Below, piece after piece: positions 27,946-36,703 of a stretch of DNA of 64,000 bases. The notes beneath the pieces were generated by a model. It did not search any database. It was not told where the DNA came from and saw only the letters and a list, made by a program, of their open reading frames with translations. The stretch's first letter is position 1; every line of letters starts with the position of its first letter. The stretch is from Fen-1258 sp947085815. Its GTDB lineage: Bacteria; Bacteroidota; Ignavibacteria; Ignavibacteriales; Melioribacteraceae. Position numbers and translations under genes: made by a program. The stretch lies in assembly GCA_947085815.1 (NCBI GenBank), contig CAMTXU010000016.1, positions 93,973 to 157,972 on the forward strand. Direction: 5' to 3'.

Positions 27946-28398
27946 TCAATTTTTCAATTCTAGAATTAGATTATTCAAACCTTCGTAAAGATATAAAAAT
28001 CCTACTGAACCTAAAAGAAATCCAGTGATGAATGCAATCGGTTTTGAATAATGATAAATATTTAGTGAATACAGGATTACATCTAAAATCATAGGGGTCG
28101 CTGCTAGAAATAAAAATTTGATATGAGGTTTTTTCCAGGAATTTTGGAAAACAAAAAAGAGAGATGAAAATAACAACCCAAGATATGTTCCGGTGCAGCG
28201 AGCACATGTTAATGTTCCTCCATGATCAAATAGAAGTAGTTTTGCTCTCTCTTGATGACAAACAAGTGAGTAAGTCTTCTGGAGAAATGGAAGTCCAAAT
28301 AGTAAATGGCTATCAAAGTTTATAAACCATTCAAGAAAGATACCCGCGCACCAGACGGTTAGAAGAATGAAGATCATTAGTCTAAATGGAAACCGCAT
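27946..28398 (-). CDS. DUF2085 membrane protein
   Basis: The 150-aa protein shows the DUF2085 hallmarks: a Cys-His pair in YSLVCHQERA and a CARCTGTYLG motif in the membrane-proximal region, with about four spans. The conserved Cys residues suggest metal or redox chemistry, but no function is established. It is second in a four-gene minus-strand unit after the NHL-type gene. Confidence 0.8.
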   Translation of the reverse strand: MRFPFRLMIFILLTVWCAGIFLEWFINFDSHLLFGLPFLQKTYSLVCHQERAKLLLFDHGGTLTCARCTGTYLGLLFSSLFFVFQNSWKKPHIKFLFLAATPMILDVILYSLNIYHYSKPIAFITGFLLGSVGFLYLYEGLNNLILELKN

Positions 28399-28407
28399 CT
28401 TTTTACC

Positions 28408-29268
28408 TTAATCCTTTGTTGCAGATTGGTAAATCAAAATAGTATTCTCCGTTAAAAGATAGAGTTTGGAATTAAAAAAAACAGCGTCTATAATTTCTTC
28501 TTCAACAGTTTGCAAAAAGTTGACCGGGATAAAGTTTGCGGAATCAAAATTAGCCTCGTCTATCAGGACAATTTGAGATTTGCTGTTTATGCAAATTTTC
28601 CGAAAAGCCGAATTAATATTATCCGGCACAAAAGGTAGTTTTATTTTTTTTATTCCATTCCCAAACTGATCGAATATAACTAAATACTGTGAATCCAAAA
28701 CCAAAAGATTTGTGTTTGTTAGAACAAAATGTTTTGGAGCCGTCAATGAAAAAGAGCCGGCATCATAACCGCCAATGTTGGACTGAAACTCTCTGCGAGC
28801 ATTATATTTTACAATTCGAATATTATCCGAATCAAGTATGTATAAATCTCCTTGCGTTGAAACAGCTGAACCGGTGGGATATCGAAATTTGCTTCTCTCG
28901 TCGTCCAAATTTTGAGTCGAAAACTGAGAGAGAAAATTTAGATCCTTATCGAATAATTGAATGCGATTATTATTCTTGTCGCAGACATAGACATTTAACG
29001 TATTCGCGAAAACGTCGGAAGGATTGTCGAAAGAAGATTCTGTCCAACCGTATCCTCCAATGGTCTTAATTACTTTACCGAGAGTATCAATTTTCATTAT
29101 CTCATTAATTCCAACATCCGCAACATAAAAATATCCCGCAGCGTTCATAGAGAAGGAGCTTGCGGAGTTAAAAGTACCAATTTGGCCTGACTGGATAAAA
29201 GTCTGTGCCTTAAATTCCTTCGAACATGATAAAAAAAGTAATATTAACAGGTAATCTCTTAAACTCAT
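28408..29268 (-). CDS. Exported NHL/six-bladed beta-propeller protein
   Basis: This 286-aa protein has a short signal sequence, possibly with a lipoprotein Cys (LLFLSCSKEFKA), and repeated blades of the NHL type (FYVADVGINEIMKIDTLGKV, LYILDSDNIRIVKYNARREF). Such propellers bind ligands or partners rather than catalyse. It is the first gene of the minus-strand group and is divergent from the large lipoprotein at 29411, with a 142-base promoter gap between. Confidence 0.75.
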   Translation of the reverse strand: MSLRDYLLILLFLSCSKEFKAQTFIQSGQIGTFNSASSFSMNAAGYFYVADVGINEIMKIDTLGKVIKTIGGYGWTESSFDNPSDVFANTLNVYVCDKNNNRIQLFDKDLNFLSQFSTQNLDDERSKFRYPTGSAVSTQGDLYILDSDNIRIVKYNARREFQSNIGGYDAGSFSLTAPKHFVLTNTNLLVLDSQYLVIFDQFGNGIKKIKLPFVPDNINSAFRKICINSKSQIVLIDEANFDSANFIPVNFLQTVEEEIIDAVFFNSKLYLLTENTILIYQSATKD

Positions 29269-29410
29269 GGGCTCCTCACTTCGATAATAAGTTGATTTCT
29301 TTAATAAAGTTAGGCATACTTTCTGAAAGAATTTTCTTATTAAAAATAGTGAAATTTATTAACTTTGCTTAGGACAGAATGTCCATACCAAACAAAACTT
29401 CGAGGAAGCG

Positions 29411-32293
29411 ATGCGAAGACTAATATTTGTATCAATTATTACTCTAATTATTTTTTCCTCATGTGAACTTAAAGACGAAGCTCCTTCCAGTGTAGTCGAT
29501 CCAACTCCAACAGTTGTAGCTTTAGCCGTTGTTGCACCAAATGGAGGAGAACTATTAGCTGAAGGTTCCTCCTATCAAATTCAATGGACCGGCACCGGAA
29601 TGACTCATGTAAAAATTCAGTATTCTGTTGATAACGGAACAAGCTGGGGTTTAGTTAAAGACAGCGTAAAAAATACCGGGGTCTATGATTGGTTCCCTGT
29701 ACCAAATTCAATCTCTAATCAGTGTAGAATTAGAATTGCAAGTGTAGATGGAATGAGTTCTGATGTGAGTGATAAGAATTTTTCCATTATCAAGAATTCG
29801 AATGAAAGTCTAAAAATAAATTCACCGAACGGTGGAGAATCTTGGGAAGCAGGATCCGCAAAACAAATTAAGTGGTACAGTTCCGGTCTCGATTCTGTAA
29901 AAATAGAATACACAACAAACAATGGTCAACGCTGGAATTTAATTGCCGTTGATAAGAAAAATACGGGCATCTATTATTGGGAACCGGTGCCGAATACACC
30001 ATCAACTCTTGCAAAGGTTAGAATAATGGATGCAAAGGATGGCGTACCTTCTGTGGAGAGTGCAAATACTTTTGAAATTTTACCGGAACCGATAATTAAA
30101 ATTTTATCACCGAACGGAGGTGAAAAACTTATTTCCGGTACTTCCAGAAGAATTGAGTGGTTATCAGAAAATATTCAAAACGTTAAACTCGCGTACACAA
30201 CTAATAATGGTTACAGTTGGGTCACAATAGCTCAGTCAACTCCTTCAACAGGATTTTATACTTGGAATCCCATCCCCGATGTTCTCTCGAATCTTTGTAA
30301 AATTCGAGTTTACGATGCATCCGATGGAGAGCCTTCCGATGCTTCGGATAGCGTATTTACTATTACAAATCAAGCCTTCAAATCGGTAAAAGTTATTTAT
30401 CCCAATGGCGGTGAAAGATGGATTGCAGGTTCAACCCAGAATATTACCTGGGAAGCCGATGGTATTCAAAACATGAAGATTGATTACACTACAAATAGCG
30501 GTGTAACCTGGAATACAGTAGTTGTAAGCACTCCAAATACAAAATTTTATTCATGGACTTTAATCCCCAGTCTCACATCTGATAATTGCAAAATAAGAGT
30601 TAGTGATGCCTCGGACGCAACATTTTTTGATGAGAGTGATAATTTCTATTCAATGACTCCTACACCAAAGATTACAATTACATCTCCTAATGGCGGCGAG
30701 TACTGGCAAAGCGGTTCTAATCAAGAGATAAGATGGGTCTCGGAAAATATACAGAATGTGAAAATCGAATTTACATCTGACGGTGGAGCTAACTGGAGTA
30801 CAATCGTTAATTCCACTACAACAAATACAGGAACATATCCTTGGATAAATATTCCAAGTATGCATTCTCTGCAATGCAAAATCAAAATTACCGACGCGAA
30901 ATACGGAAGTCCAACAGATCAATCCGATAATAATTTTACTATTTCCAATCAGATAACAAAATCTATTAAAGTGCTCTCACCCAACGGAGGAGAAGATTGG
31001 GAAGCCGGAACTAAACAAAATATTACGTGGAATTCTGCAGGCATTAGTAAAGTGAAAATTGAGTTCTCTACTAACAAAGGCGCAACCTGGACGGTACTTT
31101 CGGATAGTTTAGCCGGCGGTGCGTATGAATGGAGTCTCTCCGAATCCTTGAATTCAACTCAATGTCAGGTCCGTTTGAGTGATTACCGGGACATCCAGGT
31201 TTCTGATGTAAGTGATGCAATATTTACAATCTCGCCAAGGAAATACATCTTTGTTACTCAGCCTCGAGGACCAGTTACATATAAAGATAGTGACGTGATT
31301 GACATTGTGTGGGAATCTTCAGGCATTAAAACTGTTGGAATAAAGTTCACGCATACTAATGGTGTCGCAAAATATCCTGATATACCCGACTTCTACATAT
31401 TAGTGGATAAGGTAGCAAATCAGGGACATTTCAAAACTAGTTTTTCAATTCCTTCCGATCAGTACTATGTTGTAGTTTATAATGCAGATGAAGGAGCCAA
31501 TAAAACACCAAGCGCTCGCAACATTGGTAATTTTACAATAACAAAAACCGCTGTTTCTTCAATTACAGTATTAACGCCAAACGGCGGTGAACAATGGTTG
31601 GGTAATGAGGCGAATGTTTCTTCAAACGATTTTCAAAAATATCATCCTTATGAAATTAGATGGAATGGAACTAATCTAAATAAAGTTAAAATTGAGTGGA
31701 CCACAAACGGAGGAGGAAGCTGGTATGTAGTTCCAGGTGCCGATAGCACAGAAAACGATGGAAGTTTTGTATGGGCTCCCGGAAGGTTGGAAAATCCGGT
31801 TAAGCCTGATAGTTCCGATAATTGCAGAATTAGAATCAGTTCTGCAGATAAAAATGCGCCCCCAGTTACCGATATGACTGATGGATTTTTCTCTATTCAT
31901 AAAAGTAAAAAGGTAAGAGTAGAATTTCCGAATAATGGTGAAGATTTTTGGCCGCCAATCGATTTTACACAATCAACAATAAATTGGCCTATGGGGATAA
32001 GATGGACAAGTTATGCTGTTGGCTTTGTTAACATTTATTATAGCTTAGATAATGGAGTAACGTGGACAACATTGGTTAGTAATTACCAATCAACCGGTGC
32101 TTTCGCATGGGATTTTGTCCAGGGTCCAATTGTTGAAACCCGAGTATCCACATTAGGAAGAATTAAAATTGTTGATGCGTCCGATGCAACGGTTTGGGAC
32201 GTAAATGATGTTCCATTCTGGTTGAATATTAAAAAAGTCTCTGGGGCAATTATTCCGGATTTGAAACCGGAAAAGATCGAAAAGAAAAAGTAA
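29411..32293 (+). CDS. Surface lipoprotein with nine Kre9/KNH-type modules
   Basis: The 960-aa product has a lipoprotein signal ending in IIFSSC (lipobox Cys near residue 18) followed by nine beta-sandwich modules of roughly 95 aa. Seven begin with a PNGGE motif and contain W-x-G/S-x-G-x-x-x-V-K-I patterns; modules seven and nine are diverged (TQPRGPVTY and EFPNNGED). This matches the Ser-Thr-rich Kre9/KNH family found in surface proteins of Bacteroidota and Ignavibacteria. The role is likely adhesion or structure. It is the last core gene before the tRNA-Gln integration site. Confidence 0.85.
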   Translation: MRRLIFVSIITLIIFSSCELKDEAPSSVVDPTPTVVALAVVAPNGGELLAEGSSYQIQWTGTGMTHVKIQYSVDNGTSWGLVKDSVKNTGVYDWFPVPNSISNQCRIRIASVDGMSSDVSDKNFSIIKNSNESLKINSPNGGESWEAGSAKQIKWYSSGLDSVKIEYTTNNGQRWNLIAVDKKNTGIYYWEPVPNTPSTLAKVRIMDAKDGVPSVESANTFEILPEPIIKILSPNGGEKLISGTSRRIEWLSENIQNVKLAYTTNNGYSWVTIAQSTPSTGFYTWNPIPDVLSNLCKIRVYDASDGEPSDASDSVFTITNQAFKSVKVIYPNGGERWIAGSTQNITWEADGIQNMKIDYTTNSGVTWNTVVVSTPNTKFYSWTLIPSLTSDNCKIRVSDASDATFFDESDNFYSMTPTPKITITSPNGGEYWQSGSNQEIRWVSENIQNVKIEFTSDGGANWSTIVNSTTTNTGTYPWINIPSMHSLQCKIKITDAKYGSPTDQSDNNFTISNQITKSIKVLSPNGGEDWEAGTKQNITWNSAGISKVKIEFSTNKGATWTVLSDSLAGGAYEWSLSESLNSTQCQVRLSDYRDIQVSDVSDAIFTISPRKYIFVTQPRGPVTYKDSDVIDIVWESSGIKTVGIKFTHTNGVAKYPDIPDFYILVDKVANQGHFKTSFSIPSDQYYVVVYNADEGANKTPSARNIGNFTITKTAVSSITVLTPNGGEQWLGNEANVSSNDFQKYHPYEIRWNGTNLNKVKIEWTTNGGGSWYVVPGADSTENDGSFVWAPGRLENPVKPDSSDNCRIRISSADKNAPPVTDMTDGFFSIHKSKKVRVEFPNNGEDFWPPIDFTQSTINWPMGIRWTSYAVGFVNIYYSLDNGVTWTTLVSNYQSTGAFAWDFVQGPIVETRVSTLGRIKIVDASDATVWDVNDVPFWLNIKKVSGAIIPDLKPEKIEKKK

Positions 32294-32338
32294 ATTTTTT
32301 CTTTTTGAAAGAGAGTTCTATATTTGAGTAAGTAATTT

Positions 32339-32411
32339 TGCCCCGTAGTGTAATTGGCAACACGCCTGACTCTGGATCAGGAGACTTCAGGTTCGACCCC
32401 TGACGGGGCAG
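32339..32411 (+). tRNA. tRNA-Gln (anticodon CTG), integration target
   Basis: The acceptor stem is TGCCCCG/CGGGGCA with discriminator G, and the anticodon stem-loop reads CCTGA-CTCTGGA-TCAGG with CTG. The T-arm is TCAGG-TTCGACC-CCTGA. CCA is not encoded. The 3' part from 32368 is repeated, diverged, at 60483-60527, which shows that an element has integrated here and restored the gene. Confidence 0.95.
32368..32411. repeat. attL of element 1 (3' part of tRNA-Gln)
   Basis: The identical core shared with the distal copy is GACTCTGGATCAG (32368-32380), covering the anticodon loop; the following 31 bases match except for four substitutions. Strand exchange probably occurs in the anticodon region, as is common for tyrosine recombinases that use tRNA genes. 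Confidence 0.85.
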
Positions 32412-32415
32412 CAAT

Positions 32416-32450
32416 AAAAGGTTTGAAAACGATTTGTTTTCAAACCTTTT
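32416..32450 (+). terminator. Terminator directly after tRNA-Gln
   Basis: A perfect 15-bp stem (32416-32430 with 32436-32450) around a 5-base loop starts five bases past the tRNA. The A-rich and T-rich ends make it a bidirectional terminator candidate. Being inside the attachment site, it is carried by the element; element 2 has its own version at 60532-60564. Confidence 0.8.
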
Positions 32451-32495
32451 GCATTTTAGACCCGGCAGGAAACCCGCTGACTTTGCGAATTTCAT

Positions 32496-32539
32496 TGTAT
32501 GTACTTTGTATGTACTTTTTCAGAGTACATACACTGCGG
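32496..32539. promoter_or_regulatory. Probable integrase arm-type sites, left end
   Basis: TGTATGTAC occurs at 32496-32504 and 32507-32515, an 11-base period that puts both copies on one helix face. The inverted GTACATACACTGCGG follows at 32525-32539. The same motifs lie at the right end (60410-60435), next to the integrase gene, in opposite overall orientation. The placement fits recombinase arm binding or a host-factor site. Confidence 0.6.
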
Positions 32540-32697
32540 TTTTAATCATCATTTTTTCTAAAAAATTTTTAGAAAAAAGATGCATTATTAATAAATAAAT
32601 TTAAGAACGATAATTAGTTTTGCTTGTTGAAAATAAGTAAATATTTAGACAAGTAAAACAAGAGAAAGAACAGGAAACCCCCCAGAGTAGAAAAAAC

Positions 32698-33117
32698 TTA
32701 TGCAGCTTCCGATTTTGCGATACTCTCGCCATAGGCGAGCAAGTCTGTTTGAGAAATATCAAAAACAGTTGCGGTAAAAAAATGAACGTTTTCATCATCT
32801 GAAATCATTTCAGAATTTTCTTGCTTAGCTTTAGATGGCACGAAGATTAAAAAACCGTGCTGACCTTTGCGCACGATTCTTCCGGCTTTCTTCCATTGTT
32901 GAAACCCACCAACAATTGTAAAATTGATTTCTGATTGCGCAACAAGAAAACATTGATTGTGAGGCGTTAATAAATGCCCTTCGACCGTAACAATACCGAA
33001 TTTATCGGCTACGGCTTGGCGTTGTTCTTCTGTCATTTCGGCAAGAGTTTTTCTAATGCGGATGATCTTTTCTTTTTTCTCTTGTCTTAATTGTTGCTTC
33101 TGTTCTTCTGATAACAT
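32698..33117 (-). CDS. ArdC-like N-terminal-domain protein (antirestriction-type)
   Basis: The start at 33117 has an AAAGGAG site; a longer frame would reach into the neighbouring small gene. The 139-aa protein begins with a charged helix (MLSEEQKQQLRQEKKEKIIR). It then has a motif like the ssDNA-binding ArdC/DUF1738 domain: NQCFLVAQ, GGFQQWKKAGRIVRKGQHG and FLIFVPSKAK. ArdC proteins bind ssDNA and can protect incoming DNA from restriction; only the N-terminal domain is present. A close copy with the same neighbours sits in element 2 (60816-61220). Confidence 0.65.
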   Translation of the reverse strand: MLSEEQKQQLRQEKKEKIIRIRKTLAEMTEEQRQAVADKFGIVTVEGHLLTPHNQCFLVAQSEINFTIVGGFQQWKKAGRIVRKGQHGFLIFVPSKAKQENSEMISDDENVHFFTATVFDISQTDLLAYGESIAKSEAA

Positions 33118-33121
33118 GGCT

Positions 33122-33319
33122 TTAACTCCTTTTAGATTTTTTAAGTGATTTGATAAAAGCATTTAGGAAAGTGTAAGCGGCTGCAAGTGAGGTAAAACTG
33201 AATGAATGCAAAGCACCTTTTCCAGTAAACACATTTACAAGGAAATTTTCTTTTAATTGAATTAACCGAATAAGAAAACCTTTGTGTCGTTTTGAGTAAT
33301 GAATTTTTACAGATGCCAC
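33122..33319 (-). CDS. Small conserved element protein (65 aa)
   Basis: It starts with GTG at 33319 behind AAAGGG and begins MASVKIHYSKRHKGFLIRL. A counterpart in element 2 (61234-61422) has the same start, about the same length and the same SLxA-YTFLNAFIKSLKK end. Sequence change is mostly conservative, which supports a real gene. The next gene, ArdC-like, starts four bases after its stop. I do not recognise the family; the basic, beta-rich N-terminus could bind nucleic acid. Confidence 0.75.
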   Translation of the reverse strand: MASVKIHYSKRHKGFLIRLIQLKENFLVNVFTGKGALHSFSFTSLAAAYTFLNAFIKSLKKSKRS

Positions 33320-33348
33320 GACTGACCCTTTGCACCGTTAAAAAACAT

Positions 33349-33546
33349 ATTTTTGCCCGCTAATGGTTTTTTGTGTTTTTTATGTTGGGATTTACTGATG
33401 GTGTAAGAAAACATGATAATTCAAGGCAAGGGCGATTTCCGCAAACTAAAACTGCTCAATGAATAGCGGAAGAGTTTATATACCCTTGCCCCGATTGATT
33501 ACAAAGATGTGAATAACACTAAACTTGTTTACATGCGGGCAAAAAT
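33349..33546. ncRNA. Conserved nested stem-loop region, element 1 copy
   Basis: Three nested pairings are visible. The outer is ATTTTTGCCCGC (33349-33360) with GCGGGCAAAAAT (33535-33546). The middle is GGCAAGGG (33425-33432) with CCCTTGCC (33483-33490). The inner is TTCCGC (33437-33442) with GCGGAA (33466-33471). The copy at 61453-61654 keeps all three pairings although the inner stem and the outer-stem length differ, and unpaired stretches such as GGTGTAAGAAAA and GAATAACACTAA are conserved. It lies upstream of the 65-aa gene. RNA, replication origin or packaging site are all possible; strand is unknown. Confidence 0.7.
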
Positions 33547-34032
33547 AATTTGAACAGCTACGAAGTAGCTAACTATATAGAAGATAAGGTAGTCTAAGGT
33601 AAAAATGTTTGAACGAAATGAAGTGAAATGAAAGGAAGTGAACGAATGAGTTTATTTGTTGCGGAATGTTTTAAAGCTGTGAGGTTTTGCACTTCAAACC
33701 GAACAGTATTTTATGAAGCGTTTAACAATTTAACGAATGAGTGAATCGGAATGAATGAAACGTAATGAAGTGAAAACTTTTTGCAGTTTTTATGAGTGAA
33801 CAATTTAATAAAAGTATTTTTCTTTTATTTAGTTGTGAACGAAACAGAACCAAATATTTAATGAAAGTGTATTTATGATTTTAATGAAAAGTGCATCTCA
33901 GCAGTTTATAAGCCCCGCTAAAGCGGGACGAATAATCTGCATTCATGCTTTGTGAGCAAAATATTTTTTGGCTGTGAACTTTCAGACAAATATTATTTTG
34001 TGAGCTGACAGTAAATTTAATATTTAGAATTA
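33547..34032. other. Non-coding stretch with short-period repeats and a conserved block
   Basis: Imperfect GAATGAAGTGAA-type words recur (33620-33650, 33735-33775), giving a purine-rich, low-complexity tract. A short hairpin CCCGCT-AA-AGCGGG lies at 33914-33927. The next 40 bases (ACGAATAAT..TCATGCTTTGTGAG) recur in element 2 near 61774-61815. I find no supportable ORF. Confidence 0.5.
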
Positions 34033-35454
34033 TTATGTAAGAACTACCTCTCCATTTTTGATTGTACCATTTGAATACTTGAGTTTAATTTTAAGTTTAT
34101 TTCCGGCTTCATCGAGATAGAAAGAAATATCTTTATTACGTAAGTCGGCGTCTGCAATTACGGAAGTATGAGCTTGCTGAACGAGATTACTTCCAAACTT
34201 GGCAATTTCAGCAGAGATGAATTGTTTAACAAAACCGGTTTTAGTATTTGTAACTATATGAGGATTAGTAGAATTATCGTTTAAGGTGGCTAAATCGGAA
34301 TTATAACTGATTGAAAAATCGTTTTGAGATGATTGAATATTTATTTGCGGTGGATTTGCATTAGGCATTAAACCTTGATTGTAAACCATAGAAGAACCAA
34401 TAGAATGAGTAAAGCCATTAGAACCTTGATAAGTGCAAAGTTGAGTAACACCGTTAACAATCAAATGTTTACCAGCAACGTCAAGAGGATATTGAGGATG
34501 CCATGAATTAGCGGGATACCAAATAGTTTCTAAAGCAAATTTTTTAGTACAATTTTGAACAGTGTATAACCCGCCCCATGCGCCAACAAAAGTTTGTAGA
34601 CCCGATATAACACCAGAGGAATTAATCATTTTGCAGCCGGTGACCCTACCGGAAGTAATGTTATCAAAGCTTAAGCCGAAGCGTTGAGAGTTTTTTACAT
34701 CGACTAAAATAGGGTGTGCAATATATAAATCAACAAGATTGAAAAATTGAGCGATATAAGAAAGAGGGCTGCAATTAGTACCATGAAAGAATTGGTATCT
34801 ATAAGCCATATTAGCGCCGGGCTGATCCCATTCTTTTGTAAGGACCATAGATACGAAAGTAATTTTAAGAGTATTGTTTTGATCCCAAGAGCAACGCATA
34901 ATAGGTTGCCAATCCGGCAGGTTATTAGCTGTAAAAATTATGGGGGCATTATCTCTAACTTGAGCACCGCCAAGAAGATTAAAGAAAAATGTTTCGCTGG
35001 GAGTTGGATTAACGGGAAGAGAATTTAATTCAGTAGAAAGAGTACAAATACGAAGAGAACCGTTTTTGTTTTTGAAAACAATAGGAACTGTACCAGGGCA
35101 ATGATCATTGCTGTAAGTACCGGAGTGCAAAAGGATCCATGCTTCATGCCCTAATAAATCCATAGGTAAAGAATCGAGAGCAGATTGAATAGTTTTTTTA
35201 GCAGTTGCTAAAGTAAGACCATTATTAGAATCAATACCAAGAAGCGGATCGACAAAGACAACGAAAATATTTGTGCCCCAAGGAGTTGATCTTAATATAT
35301 CAAAAGGGAAAGTTACTATATTAATAGAATTAGCCACTTTAGAATCAATTTGAGTTTGCAAATTAGAAGAAGCATTATTGAGCGAAGCGAATTCAGACAC
35401 GCTGATTTTGTTCTTATTAAATAAATTAATTATACGTCTCAAAGTACACCTCAT
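34033..35454 (-). CDS. Phage tail-spike or beta-helix-like surface protein
   Basis: This 473-aa protein starts with a short helical adaptor (KISVSEFASLNNASSNLQTQ) like those joining phage fibres to a particle. It continues with a domain marked by VVFVDPLLGIDSNNGLTLAT and KKTIQSALDSLP, the usual opening of pectate-lyase-like right-handed beta-helix proteins. Glycan binding or cleavage is the normal job of such folds. It is the last gene of the virion operon. In element 2 this slot next to the conserved non-coding region holds an unrelated gene. Confidence 0.65.
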   Translation of the reverse strand: MRCTLRRIINLFNKNKISVSEFASLNNASSNLQTQIDSKVANSINIVTFPFDILRSTPWGTNIFVVFVDPLLGIDSNNGLTLATAKKTIQSALDSLPMDLLGHEAWILLHSGTYSNDHCPGTVPIVFKNKNGSLRICTLSTELNSLPVNPTPSETFFFNLLGGAQVRDNAPIIFTANNLPDWQPIMRCSWDQNNTLKITFVSMVLTKEWDQPGANMAYRYQFFHGTNCSPLSYIAQFFNLVDLYIAHPILVDVKNSQRFGLSFDNITSGRVTGCKMINSSGVISGLQTFVGAWGGLYTVQNCTKKFALETIWYPANSWHPQYPLDVAGKHLIVNGVTQLCTYQGSNGFTHSIGSSMVYNQGLMPNANPPQINIQSSQNDFSISYNSDLATLNDNSTNPHIVTNTKTGFVKQFISAEIAKFGSNLVQQAHTSVIADADLRNKDISFYLDEAGNKLKIKLKYSNGTIKNGEVVLT

Positions 35455-35466
35455 ATATTAAAATTA

Positions 35467-36078
35467 TTAAGTACCGATTGGAGCACCATCAGTCCAGAGA
35501 GTGTTAGTTGGATGCCATTTACCTTTACCAACGAGAACCTTAAAAGCAGATTTAGTATTTGCATTAGTTGGTAAAGTAGCAGCGGAAAGATTTGTAGCTG
35601 AAAAATTGCATTTAGCAATATTAGCAGAAGAAAGATCAGCACCATTAAGAGTGCAACCAAGAAAAGTTGCATAGGATAAATTAGCACCTATAAGATTAGC
35701 GAAGGAAAGATCAGCATTATTAAAATTTGCTTTGTAGAGATTTGACCAAGGCAAAGCGGCACTTGAAACATTAGCCCCAGTGAAATTACAGCTAGAAAGG
35801 ACAGCACTATCGAAGCGGGTAGCGGCAAGTTGAGTATTAGCGAAAGAAGCTTTGGAACAGTTAGAATTTTCGAGATGGCAACTGGTAAGATTAGAGCCGG
35901 AAAAATCAGTTTTATAAAAATTACAATCGGATAAAAGTTGACCGGAAGCAAATGAAATACCGGATAAATCAACACCGGAAAGATTAACACCAGCAGAAAG
36001 ATTCTTGCCAATAAGCCAAGATTTGAAAAATGCAATAATCAAATTGTATTGAATAGATTTAGAAGCACGATAAGCCAT
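35467..36078 (-). CDS. Pentapeptide-repeat protein
   Basis: The 203-aa protein is almost entirely tandem A(D/N)LxX pentapeptides (ANLSGVDLSG, ANLIGANLSYATF, GADLSSANIAKCNF), forming a quadrilateral beta-helix. It starts with a 30-residue N-terminal segment and ends with an Ala/Lys/Trp-containing tail. In this operon, between a decoration protein and a spike-like protein, a virion surface role is more likely than a gyrase-mimic role, though no experiment supports either. Confidence 0.8.
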   Translation of the reverse strand: MAYRASKSIQYNLIIAFFKSWLIGKNLSAGVNLSGVDLSGISFASGQLLSDCNFYKTDFSGSNLTSCHLENSNCSKASFANTQLAATRFDSAVLSSCNFTGANVSSAALPWSNLYKANFNNADLSFANLIGANLSYATFLGCTLNGADLSSANIAKCNFSATNLSAATLPTNANTKSAFKVLVGKGKWHPTNTLWTDGAPIGT

Positions 36079-36095
36079 AAGATTAATACCTTATA

Positions 36096-36425
36096 TTATT
36101 TTAAGAGAATACGAATAAGTTCATCGGCTTCGTTAGCTGTATCTAAAGCATAACCGTTTAATTCACCAGAATCTAAAGTAATGGCTTTAGCGTTGGAGTC
36201 GGCCTCAACGGCATCACCGGCGGTAATAGGGGCGCCGGCAAGCACCAGAGCGATTCCAGAGACACAAACAGGTAATTGCTCGGCAATTGATGCCGAAGTA
36301 TTTGAAATGCCAAAGGATTTAGCGCCTTCAGCGCAAAGATTACCATCGAAACCAATGAAAAGATTTTTTTCAATTTCAGCGGATGAAGAAATCGTAGTTA
36401 TTAAAATTGGTTGTTCGGTTTTCAT
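36096..36425 (-). CDS. DUF2190-like capsid decoration protein
   Basis: This 109-aa protein resembles small cement proteins that stabilise HK97-type heads: LFIGFDGNLCAEGAKSFGI, VLAGAPITAGDAVEADSNAK and NGYALDTANEADELIRILL. It lies downstream of the major capsid gene, in the expected place. Its ATG overlaps the stop of the 77-aa gene by four bases. Confidence 0.75.
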   Translation of the reverse strand: MKTEQPILITTISSSAEIEKNLFIGFDGNLCAEGAKSFGISNTSASIAEQLPVCVSGIALVLAGAPITAGDAVEADSNAKAITLDSGELNGYALDTANEADELIRILLK

Positions 36426-36655
36426 TTTTTACTCCGTTTATTTTTTTTATTAGAAACATTTGCAATCTTTTGTTCTGAATCTTCATTAGGAACTTGTACA
36501 GATTCTTGAATTAAGGGTACTTCATTAATCGGGTTGTTAACCGGAACAAGGAATTGTTCAAGTCCTTCAGGAAGCGAATCAAGTACGATAGTAGAATTTT
36601 CATTGTACAATATACCTTTAATCAATAAGTCAGTATTTATGATTTTGTAATGCAT
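36422..36655 (-). CDS. Small protein of the capsid operon (77 aa)
   Basis: I do not recognise the family. The first 45 residues look folded (MHYKIINTDLLIKGILYNEN); the rest is acidic and then ends in a strongly basic KKNKRSKK tail. It sits between major capsid and decoration genes and overlaps the latter by four bases, so it is translated with them. Confidence 0.65.
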   Translation of the reverse strand: MHYKIINTDLLIKGILYNENSTIVLDSLPEGLEQFLVPVNNPINEVPLIQESVQVPNEDSEQKIANVSNKKNKRSKK

Positions 36656-36657
36656 AA

Positions 36658-36695
36658 GACCTCACCCTTGCTCTCTCCTTGAAAAAAGGAGAGGG
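36658..36695. repeat. CTCTCC/GGAGAG dispersed hairpin repeat
   Basis: CCTCACCCTTGCTCTCTCC followed by AAAAAGGAGAGGG forms a hairpin in the gap between the major capsid and the 77-aa gene. A related copy lies inside the integrase gene near 55672-55706. Confidence 0.6.
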
Positions 36696-36703
36696 AACAA
36701 TTA

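Noticed and set aside
32601..32798. ORFs overlapping the ArdC-like gene and its downstream gap
   Set aside because: Composition and hydrophobicity pattern look like frame shadows; no counterpart in element 2.
33547..33800. CRISPR array or iteron origin in the GAATGAAGTGAA tract
   Set aside because: The words are irregular in length and spacing, with no spacer-repeat periodicity. An iteron reading is possible but not supportable by eye.
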